Shown here: piece after piece, positions 25,804 through 30,962 of the stretch
Numbering within the stretch: position 1 is the stretch's first letter
Layout: each line of letters starts with the position of its first letter
NCBI GenBank assembly: GCA_910588985.1
Contig: CAJURO010000021.1
Span: 1-30,962, forward strand
DNA length: 30,962 nt
Direction: 5' to 3'
Source of the DNA: an uncultured Eggerthellaceae bacterium
Lineage (GTDB): Bacteria; Actinomycetota; Coriobacteriia; Coriobacteriales; Eggerthellaceae
Program-made: the position numbers and the translations under genes
The notes under the pieces: generated by a model
What the model saw: only the letters and a program-made list of their open reading frames with translations
Told to the model about the DNA's origin: nothing
Database searches by the model: none

Positions 25804-25807
25804 AGAT

Positions 25808-26890
25808 CTACAATGCGTCGATAATGGCTTTTGTGAATTCGGTGCAGCTTGCTGGCGCAACCGATCTATCGCGCGTGCGGATGTCTCCCGTCAAACAGGT
25901 GCCCGCTGCATACACCTTTTTGATGGCTTCTCTGATACGTCGAGCACAATCCTGCTCGCCAAGATGGTCGAGCATCATGCATGCCGACAAGATCTGTGCC
26001 GTTGGGTTCGCCAGGTTCTTGCCCGCAATATCGGGCGCCGAGCCATGCACTGCCTCGAAGACGGCATAGTCAGCACCGATATTCGCACCTGGCGCCAAGC
26101 CAAGCCCTCCCACAAGGCCAGCTGCAAGGTCGCTTGCGATGTCCCCGTACAGGTTCGGGAACACGATGACATCGAACTGACTGGGATCCATAACCATGTT
26201 CATGCAGAATGCATCCACGATGCGGTCGTTGAATTCGATCGCGCCCGCGCGCTCTTCGGCAACTTCGCGTGCAACCTTAAGGAACAATCCATCAGAATGC
26301 TTCATGATGTTAGCCTTATGCACGCAGGTAACAAGCTTGCGACCTTGCGCCTTCGCATAATCGAACGCGAATTCCACGATGTTGCGTGTTGCGGTAACCG
26401 AAATGGGCTTGATGGAGATCCCTGAATCCTTCGCGATGTCCCCTTTGCCGCGCTCGCGTATGAAATCGATGAGCTCGAGAGCCTCTTCGCTCCCCTCTTC
26501 GAACTCGATGCCTGCATAGAGGTCTTCAGTGTTCTCGCGCACGATAACGAGGTCAACGTCGGTATAGCGCCCACCTGCGCCAGGGATTGAGATGACGGGA
26601 CGCAGGTTCGCATAGAGCTTGAGCTCCTTGCGAAGCGCCACGTTCACGCTGCGAAAACCCGTTCCAACAGGAGTGGTGATGGGGCCTTTGATGGCAACCT
26701 TGCGATCCTTGATCATCTGGATGGTCTCGTCAGGCAGAGGTGTGCCATATTCCTCCATCACCGCAGCGCCTGCCTTTGCGATCTCCCAGTCGATCTGAGC
26801 GCCACTCGCAGCTACTACGTCTTGCATAGCTGCCGATGTTTCAAGTCCGATGCCATCCCCTGGAATGAGCACAACCGCATGTCTTGTCAT
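25808..26890 (-). CDS. icd: Isocitrate dehydrogenase, short NAD(P)-dependent type
   Basis: 360 aa beta-decarboxylating dehydrogenase. The N-terminal VLIPGDGIGLE, the phosphate/substrate stretch TPVGTGFRSVNVALRKEL, VRENTEDLYAGIE, the VTCVHKANIMKHSDG motif with catalytic Lys, and NLYGDIASDLAAG with metal-binding aspartates are all present. The HKANIMK wording and the neighbouring aconitase gene support isocitrate rather than 3-isopropylmalate or homoisocitrate as substrate. The length matches the mitochondrial/archaeal-type enzyme rather than the about 415-aa E. coli form. Coenzyme choice cannot be decided with confidence. ATG 26890 has TTGGAGG upstream, 39 bases after the HEAT-like gene. Confidence 0.9.
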   Translation of the reverse strand: MTRHAVVLIPGDGIGLETSAAMQDVVAASGAQIDWEIAKAGAAVMEEYGTPLPDETIQMIKDRKVAIKGPITTPVGTGFRSVNVALRKELKLYANLRPVISIPGAGGRYTDVDLVIVRENTEDLYAGIEFEEGSEEALELIDFIRERGKGDIAKDSGISIKPISVTATRNIVEFAFDYAKAQGRKLVTCVHKANIMKHSDGLFLKVAREVAEERAGAIEFNDRIVDAFCMNMVMDPSQFDVIVFPNLYGDIASDLAAGLVGGLGLAPGANIGADYAVFEAVHGSAPDIAGKNLANPTAQILSACMMLDHLGEQDCARRIREAIKKVYAAGTCLTGDIRTRDRSVAPASCTEFTKAIIDAL

Positions 26891-26929
26891 GAGACCTCCA
26901 AAACGACCAATAGAATGTACGCGAACCGC

Positions 26930-27535
26930 TTAGCTGTTCAAGTTAGCTTCGATCTGAGCGGCGCGCTTCTTGAGCATGCCCTTTCCGTTCTCAGCATCGA
27001 ACTTCATGCGTGTAGCAAGCTCCTCTTTCACGTTTGGTGCAAGCTTGCCTGCAGAGAAATCGATGACCGCGATGAGCATGTCCTGGAATTCCAGGTCTCC
27101 GTGATAGCACTGGATGCCCTCGTCGATCATCGGCCAAACCTTCTCAGAGCGGTTCTCCGTTGTAGCCCCGAGCGCGCAGAGGAATCGCATTGCCGAGAGG
27201 CGCAAGGGGCCTGAGTCTTCATCGAACAACGCCGTTTCCGCACCGAGAATGGCTTTGTCGCAGGTGCGCGAATCGACGGCGACAAGCTCGCAGAGAGCGT
27301 CGAGGACTTCCCAGCGTGTCTGAGCCTCAGGACGGTTCAAAGCATCCACGATCTCGTTGCCGAAGGGCGCGATCAAGTTGACATCTTCCTTTGCCACCTG
27401 CGCGATCACCGCTGCAGCATTCTGACGGTTACGACGAGAAGCGCCTGCCAGCGCTTCGATATATTCATTGAGCTTTGCGCTGTCTTGAATAGCTTCCGAG
27501 GCGCTGCTCTTCACATCATCTGCTCTTGTGCTCAC
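26930..27535 (-). CDS. HEAT-repeat-like helical protein, 201 aa
   Basis: Predicted all-helical and soluble, with paired helices resembling HEAT/ARM repeats: RRNRQNAAAVIAQVAKEDVNLIAPFGNEIVDALN, then QTRWEVLDALCELVAV, then GPLRLSAMRFLCALGA. Such scaffolds usually bind proteins; no enzymatic motif is seen. The start is GTG 27535 with AAGGAG 10 bases upstream. A perfect TATAAT at 27597-27602 on the minus strand may be its promoter, giving a short leader with a 6-bp hairpin ATTCTG/CAGAAT. It precedes icd by 39 bases and could share its transcript. I assign no function. Confidence 0.75.
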   Translation of the reverse strand: MSTRADDVKSSASEAIQDSAKLNEYIEALAGASRRNRQNAAAVIAQVAKEDVNLIAPFGNEIVDALNRPEAQTRWEVLDALCELVAVDSRTCDKAILGAETALFDEDSGPLRLSAMRFLCALGATTENRSEKVWPMIDEGIQCYHGDLEFQDMLIAVIDFSAGKLAPNVKEELATRMKFDAENGKGMLKKRAAQIEANLNS

Positions 27536-27596
27536 CGTTCGGCACTCCTTATCGAATCAGGCTTGCAGGGGTAATTCTGCGTATTTTTCCAGAATC

Positions 27597-27602
27597 ATTA
27601 TA
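27597..27602 (-). promoter_or_regulatory. Candidate -10 hexamer for the HEAT-like gene
   Basis: A perfect TATAAT on the minus strand, 62 bases upstream of the GTG start at 27535. No good -35 and no TGn extension are seen, so it is a moderate candidate. Confidence 0.4.
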
Positions 27603-27872
27603 GTCGACGCACGTCCGTTCCGCGCGCAAAGATAAGCGCAAAGGTCATGTTTACGCAGATCACTGGCAGCTTTCTTACATCTCGGCAAAGGACGGGAATC
27701 GCAAGAGCAACCAAACGCCATACGTTGCCCTAAAGCACAGGGAGGAGAGTATCGTGTGAACCATGAAAAGGGGTCCTCCTCCTTCCCCTTTCCTTCTTCT
27801 CTTGGAAGGCCTCGAGTTCGAAGACCTTCCCGCGGGTGCCACCGGTTCACCCCGACCGCGCACCCTTCTCAT

Positions 27873-27907
27873 CTGGAGGCGGTTCCCCGGCCGCCTCCAG
27901 TTTCTTT
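27873..27907 (+). terminator. Strong plus-strand terminator with no upstream gene
   Basis: A perfect 10-bp stem CTGGAGGCGG/CCGCCTCCAG with an 8-base loop (TTCCCCGG) is followed on the plus strand by TTTCTTTA. On the minus strand the stem is followed by ATGAGAAG, which is not a termination tail. It points to a plus-strand transcript in a region where both neighbouring genes are minus-strand. Confidence 0.75.
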
Positions 27908-27927
27908 ATGGAGACCCTCACCCGCTC

Positions 27928-28632
27928 TCAGCGATGCACGTCCTCGCTCATGTTCGATCCTTGCGTCTTCATCGCTTCCAACATGAGCTGACAGCGAGTA
28001 CCGATCAAGTCCTTGTTGCTCTCTAAGAACGAAGCGATCTCACCTCGCGCAAGCGTGAACGTCTCGATCAGCTCATTGCGCTCTGGTTGTGCCTCGCCCG
28101 CTCTTTCCACTTGAGCGATAACCACATGCACGTTCTCCTCGCTCATTCCCACCGAGGAGTACCCTGACTGTGGAAGTGGTCGGATGACCTCCCCTCCCAG
28201 ATCAGTGCGCACACGACAGCCCGTCTCTTCACAGAGCTCACGGGTCACGCAATCCTCAAGCGTCTCGCCCTTCTCCATGAGACCTGCGGGAAATGCGATG
28301 CACCACGCATTCACGGGATAGCGAAACTCTCGGATCAGCATGATGGAACCATCGGGAAGGATCGGCACGATGCACACAGCGTCTGGGGTGCTTGCATCAC
28401 CACGCGCGTTCGCTTCGAGCGTTCGCGCATAATCTTTCAAGCCCTTGCGAGAAACGCTCTCATATGTGAGCGTTGAGCCATCGGGGGCTCGATAGGTAAG
28501 CTCGTATTTGTTGAGCCATCCACTGCTTACAAGTTGCACATCCAGCAGCTGAGGTGTCTTCGCGTCTGACATATTCGCCACTTTCCTCTTGATGCTCTTC
28601 TCTTGTTGGTCGTACAGCGTCTTTGCGCTCAT
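27928..28632 (-). CDS. Nudix hydrolase, ADP-ribose pyrophosphatase-like
   Basis: 234 aa. The Nudix box is complete at residues 117-141 (GLMEKGE, seven residues, then RELCEETGCRV), holding the metal-binding glutamates. The flanking parts resemble ADP-ribose pyrophosphatases: an N-terminal beta strand region with the GWLNKYELTYRAPDG phrase, and LIREFRYPVNAWCIAFPAG before the box. The likely reaction is cleavage of ADP-ribose or a related nucleoside diphosphate. ATG 28632 has GAGGA at ideal spacing; an in-frame ATG at 28572 would remove 20 basic residues and gives a family-typical N-terminus, so the start is uncertain. It lies 38 bases after the YerC-like gene. Confidence 0.88.
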   Translation of the reverse strand: MSAKTLYDQQEKSIKRKVANMSDAKTPQLLDVQLVSSGWLNKYELTYRAPDGSTLTYESVSRKGLKDYARTLEANARGDASTPDAVCIVPILPDGSIMLIREFRYPVNAWCIAFPAGLMEKGETLEDCVTRELCEETGCRVRTDLGGEVIRPLPQSGYSSVGMSEENVHVVIAQVERAGEAQPERNELIETFTLARGEIASFLESNKDLIGTRCQLMLEAMKTQGSNMSEDVHR

Positions 28633-28670
28633 GCGGGAATCCTCAAGAGCGAATTCCCATCAAGGATGCC

Positions 28671-29021
28671 TTATTCGTCTTCCTTATCGAGGATCTTGAG
28701 TGCAGTCGCATATCCTCCCGTGCCATAGCTCAAGCACTTTGATACGCGAGCGATCGTCGTAGCGGAAGCCCCCGTTGCCTGCTCGATCATCGCGTACGAT
28801 TTGCCCGCAGCCAAAAGGCGCGCAACAGCCAAGCGCTGTGATGTCTCGCGAATCTCGCGAATCGTGAAGAGGTCTTCAAGCAGTGCGAAGATGACGTCTT
28901 CATCATCAAGCTTCGCCAAGACGCAGAGCAAGTCCTCAACGTCCGCGCTCTTCACGGGAGCCTTCTCTGCAGCGCTCCTGCGAACGCTCGTCTTCTTCGC
29001 GATCTTCTCTTCGCTAGACAT
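28671..29021 (-). CDS. YerC/YecD-type TrpR-like DNA-binding protein
   Basis: 116 aa. The N-terminal 25 residues are basic and Ala-rich; the rest is the TrpR-like helical domain with ETSQRLAVARLLAAGKSYAMIEQATGASATTIARVSKCL (about 55-93), in which MIEQATGASATTIARV is the helix-turn-helix. It matches the YerC/YecD family of small regulators found in Gram-positive bacteria; their ligand is generally unknown. ATG 29021 has GGGAGG upstream and overlaps the end of cimA by 8 bases, so translation is coupled. It might regulate branched-chain amino acid synthesis, but this is only context-based inference. Confidence 0.9.
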   Translation of the reverse strand: MSSEEKIAKKTSVRRSAAEKAPVKSADVEDLLCVLAKLDDEDVIFALLEDLFTIREIRETSQRLAVARLLAAGKSYAMIEQATGASATTIARVSKCLSYGTGGYATALKILDKEDE

Positions 29022-30609
29022 ATGCCCTCCCAAGTCTTATGAGACCGTATTCGATCGATTCCACGAGAGCATTCCATGATGCCTCGATAACGTTCTCGGA
29101 AAGCCCGACCGTGCCAAAGGTGCCTAAGCTATCCGCTGTGGTGATGACCACGCGAGTGAGCGCATTCGTCCCTTCGCTCTCGTCAGGAAGGCGCACTTTG
29201 TAGTCAACGAGCTCAAGGTCGGCCACCTCGGGAAACGATTCTGTGATCGCCATGCGCAAGGCGTTGTCCAATGCAGCAACAGGGCCAGTTCCCTCGCCGG
29301 TAGCAACGAAGCGCTCGTCGCCCACGTGTATCTTGATGGTGGCCTCGCTCGTTGCGTCCTTCGCCAGCGCACCTGTATCTTCTCGATCATCCACGATGAC
29401 GCGGAATGACTCGAGGCTGAACGCAGGGTTGTATGTGCCGAGATGGCGCATGATGAGCAGCGCAAGCGAACCATCTGCAAGCTCATAGGTGTAGCCTCGT
29501 GCTTCACGTGATTTGATGTCGTCAAGAATGCCCTGGATATCAACACCTTCCACGTCAAGGTTGATCCCGAGGGAAGATGCCTTCTGAAAAAGCGATGCCT
29601 TGCCAGCCAATTCGCTCACCACCATGCGCGCGCTGTTGCCAACGCACGCCGGGTCAGTATGCTCATAGGCCTGCGGGAATCGAGCAATGGCGCTTGCATG
29701 AAGGCCCCCCTTATGGGCGAATGCTGAGGTGCCGCTATAGGGATGATGGGCAGGGACGACCGTATCCGTTGCTTGCGCGACGAAGTGCGAAACATTCGTA
29801 AGACCTTTGAGCTTGTCTGGGCCCACCGTCTCGAATCCCATCTTGAGCTCAAGGTCAGCGATGACCGTGAGCAGATCCGTATTCCCCACACGCTCGCCTA
29901 TCCCGTTTATCGTGCCCTGAACTTGCGTGATCCCCGCGCGAACCGCAGCAAGCGCATTCGCCACAGCACACCCGCTGTCGTTGTGGCAATGGATGCCAAA
30001 GGCCTGATCAGGGAAGGCAGCGACGACCTCTTCGCATATGCGAGCAACTTCGAACGGAAGAGCGCCGCCATTCGTCTCGCACAGATCGATGCTATCTGCG
30101 CCCGCATCATGAGCGGCCTCGATGCATGCAAGAGCATAGTCTGCATTCGCCTTGTAGCCATCGAAGAAATGCTCTGCATCGAAGATGACCGTGAGCCCCG
30201 CAGCTTTCAGAAATGCGACGGACTCGGAGATCATGCGAAGGTTCTCGTCGAGCGTTGTCTGAAGCGCACGGGTGACCTGCTCGTCCCACGTTTTGCCAAC
30301 GATCGTCGCAATGGGTGCTTGGCTGTTCACCAGATCGCGCAGGCCTGCATCTTCTTCGGCAGGGACCCCTTTTTTGCAGGTGTTCCCGAATGCTGCGATC
30401 TGGGCATGCGCAAGAGGCATGCTCGCCACGGCGCGAAAGAACGCGATGTCTTTTGGATTCGAGGCTGGAAAGCCTCCTTCGATCCGATCGATCCCGAATT
30501 CATCGAGCTTTTGGACGATAAGAAGCTTGTCTTGAAGCGAGAGGCTGACCCCCTCGCATTGCTCCCCGTCCCGCAGGGTAGTATCGTATGTGAAAACCTT
30601 GCTCGACAT
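29014..30609 (-). CDS. cimA: (R)-citramalate synthase
   Basis: 531 aa, condensing acetyl-CoA and pyruvate to citramalate, the first step of a threonine-independent route to 2-oxobutyrate and isoleucine. The HMGL-like barrel begins with YDTTLRDGEQCEGVSLS (residues 8-24) and has the metal-binding FGIHCHNDSGCAVAN motif and NGIGERVGNTDL. The C-terminal LeuA allosteric/dimer domain (about 400-531) suggests feedback control. DTTLRDGEQ wording and the about 530-aa length fit CimA rather than 2-isopropylmalate or homocitrate synthase. The start lacks a close ribosome site (GGGGTGG ends 12 bases before ATG), and upstream lies a 7-bp inverted repeat. The stop overlaps the YerC-like gene. Confidence 0.92.
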   Translation of the reverse strand: MSSKVFTYDTTLRDGEQCEGVSLSLQDKLLIVQKLDEFGIDRIEGGFPASNPKDIAFFRAVASMPLAHAQIAAFGNTCKKGVPAEEDAGLRDLVNSQAPIATIVGKTWDEQVTRALQTTLDENLRMISESVAFLKAAGLTVIFDAEHFFDGYKANADYALACIEAAHDAGADSIDLCETNGGALPFEVARICEEVVAAFPDQAFGIHCHNDSGCAVANALAAVRAGITQVQGTINGIGERVGNTDLLTVIADLELKMGFETVGPDKLKGLTNVSHFVAQATDTVVPAHHPYSGTSAFAHKGGLHASAIARFPQAYEHTDPACVGNSARMVVSELAGKASLFQKASSLGINLDVEGVDIQGILDDIKSREARGYTYELADGSLALLIMRHLGTYNPAFSLESFRVIVDDREDTGALAKDATSEATIKIHVGDERFVATGEGTGPVAALDNALRMAITESFPEVADLELVDYKVRLPDESEGTNALTRVVITTADSLGTFGTVGLSENVIEASWNALVESIEYGLIRLGRAYV

Positions 30610-30630
30610 GTCACTATAGTACCACCCCGC

Positions 30631-30648
30631 ACTATCGTCTGCGATAGT
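30631..30648. repeat. Inverted repeat upstream of cimA
   Basis: ACTATCG and CGATAGT flank a 4-base loop TCTG, 22 to 39 bases upstream of the cimA start. The related palindrome ACTATAGT lies at 30613-30620, next to the start codon. They could be an operator pair or hairpin. Confidence 0.7.
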
Positions 30649-30724
30649 AGGCTTTCGTTGATCGCCCTTGATCAGCGAGATCGAGCCCCTGGCTGGCTCG
30701 CGATCGGCATATGTGCACTTTTAT

Positions 30725-30753
30725 TTGCGGATTACGGAGAAAACGTTTAGAAT
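30725..30753 (+). promoter_or_regulatory. Promoter of tRNA-Phe
   Basis: TTGCGG and TAGAAT are separated by exactly 17 bases, with the -10 ending 11 bases before the first base of the tRNA. This is the best -35/-10 pair in the window. Confidence 0.75.
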
Positions 30754-30764
30754 GATTCCGCTCT

Positions 30765-30840
30765 GGTCGGGTAGCTCAGTTGGTAGAGCAGCGGACTGAA
30801 AATCCGCGTGCCGAGGGTTCAAGTCCCCCTCCGACCACCA
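30765..30840 (+). tRNA. tRNA-Phe (anticodon GAA)
   Basis: A complete 76-base cloverleaf. The acceptor stem is GGTCGGG/TCCGACC (one G-U), then discriminator A and an encoded CCA. The D arm is AGCTCAGTTGGTAGAGC, the anticodon stem GCGGA/TCCGC surrounds loop CTGAAAA with anticodon GAA, and the T loop is GGTTCAAGTCC. It has its own promoter and terminator and is divergent from cimA. Confidence 0.98.
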
Positions 30841-30849
30841 TGAATGTTG

Positions 30850-30879
30850 AAAGACCCCCTGTTCAGGGGGTCTTTTTTT
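30850..30879 (+). terminator. Rho-independent terminator of tRNA-Phe
   Basis: A 10-bp stem AAGACCCCCT/AGGGGGTCTT with loop GTTC is followed by a run of T residues (T7 from 30873). It begins 10 bases after the tRNA. Confidence 0.95.
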
Positions 30880-30962
30880 CGTCCGCTCTCAACCAAGTGT
30901 CTAGAACTGGGGTTATGTTTCAAAAAGTGTGCTCCCTGGAATTATTCACTGCCTGTATTCAG

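Larger units (their letters stand above)
27536..27927. other. 392-bp gap with an orphan plus-strand terminator
   Basis: No convincing protein gene on either strand. Contents: the promoter-like TATAAT for the HEAT-like gene (27597-27602, minus), a 7-bp hairpin AAAGGGG/CCCCTTT (27767-27791) that may weakly end the Nudix transcript, a hairpin GGAAGG/CCTTCC near 27814-27831, GGGTG/CACCC just after it, and a strong plus-strand terminator at 27873-27907. The pattern suits a non-coding plus-strand RNA, not identified. Confidence 0.6.

Noticed and set aside
23745..26069. Long plus-strand frames (293 and 460 codons)
   Set aside because: Antisense to acnA and icd, which are unambiguous; Cys/His/Arg-rich shadow products.
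27557..28026. Short ORFs in the 392-bp gap (76-97 codons)
   Set aside because: No ribosome sites, Pro/Arg/Ser-biased products, and frames that run through the terminator hairpin.
30885..30962. Possible insertion sequence end
   Set aside because: A phrase like TTTCAAAAAGTGTGC recalls some IS termini, but no matching second repeat or transposase is in the window.
1..30962. CRISPR array, prophage or defence island
   Set aside because: No regularly spaced repeats, no cas, integrase, restriction or toxin-antitoxin genes were seen; gene content is mostly core metabolism.

Overview
The window looks like chromosomal DNA of a mid-GC actinobacterium, most likely class Coriobacteriia (an Eggerthella/Slackia-like gut or oral lineage). 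This rests on protein character (EF-G2-type paralogue, SpoVAE-like membrane protein in an otherwise non-sporulation neighbourhood, citramalate route, type-2 TyrRS), strong AGGAG-type ribosome binding sites and some GTG starts. I could not run a search, so the assignment is an inference. Gene density is high, nearly all genes lie on the minus strand, and there is no transposase, integrase, phage gene or CRISPR array.

Layout on the minus strand from the left: tyrS (134-1345), a double-length U32 peptidase/RNA-hydroxylase-type protein, a small lipoprotein and a class A penicillin-binding protein, then argC-argJ-argB-argD (transcribed from 11504 down to 6826). A divergent plus-strand pair follows: a glutamate-cysteine-ligase-like gene and an FKBP/SlyD prolyl isomerase. 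Next, on the minus strand, come an EamA transporter, an unrecognised 266-aa protein with a long structured leader, and an ArsB/NhaD-type permease. A 334-bp gap with a 16-bp perfect hairpin precedes an orphan 116-aa plus-strand gene closed by a strong terminator. The minus strand then carries a small two-helix membrane protein, a tandem SpoVAE-like membrane protein, an EF-G paralogue, a large unassigned membrane protein, aconitase, isocitrate dehydrogenase and a HEAT-like protein. A 392-bp gap holds a plus-strand terminator with no visible gene. The right end has a Nudix hydrolase, a TrpR-like YerC regulator overlapping citramalate synthase, and a divergent tRNA-Phe with its own promoter and terminator.

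Metabolic logic: aconitase and isocitrate dehydrogenase make 2-oxoglutarate, the precursor of glutamate. ArgJ, ArgB, ArgC and ArgD turn glutamate into ornithine through the acetyl-recycling route, and the ligase-like gene divergent from argC would also consume glutamate. CimA opens a threonine-independent isoleucine route from pyruvate and acetyl-CoA. The rest is translation (TyrRS, EF-G-like, tRNA-Phe), envelope (PBP, lipoprotein) and transport.

The least explained parts are the leader and protein at 14430-15360, the hairpin/small-ORF/orphan-gene segment at 16854-17478, the duplicated SpoVAE-like protein, and the orphan terminator at 27873-27907. None of them amounts to a demonstrated new system; they are the best leads in an otherwise ordinary core-genome region.
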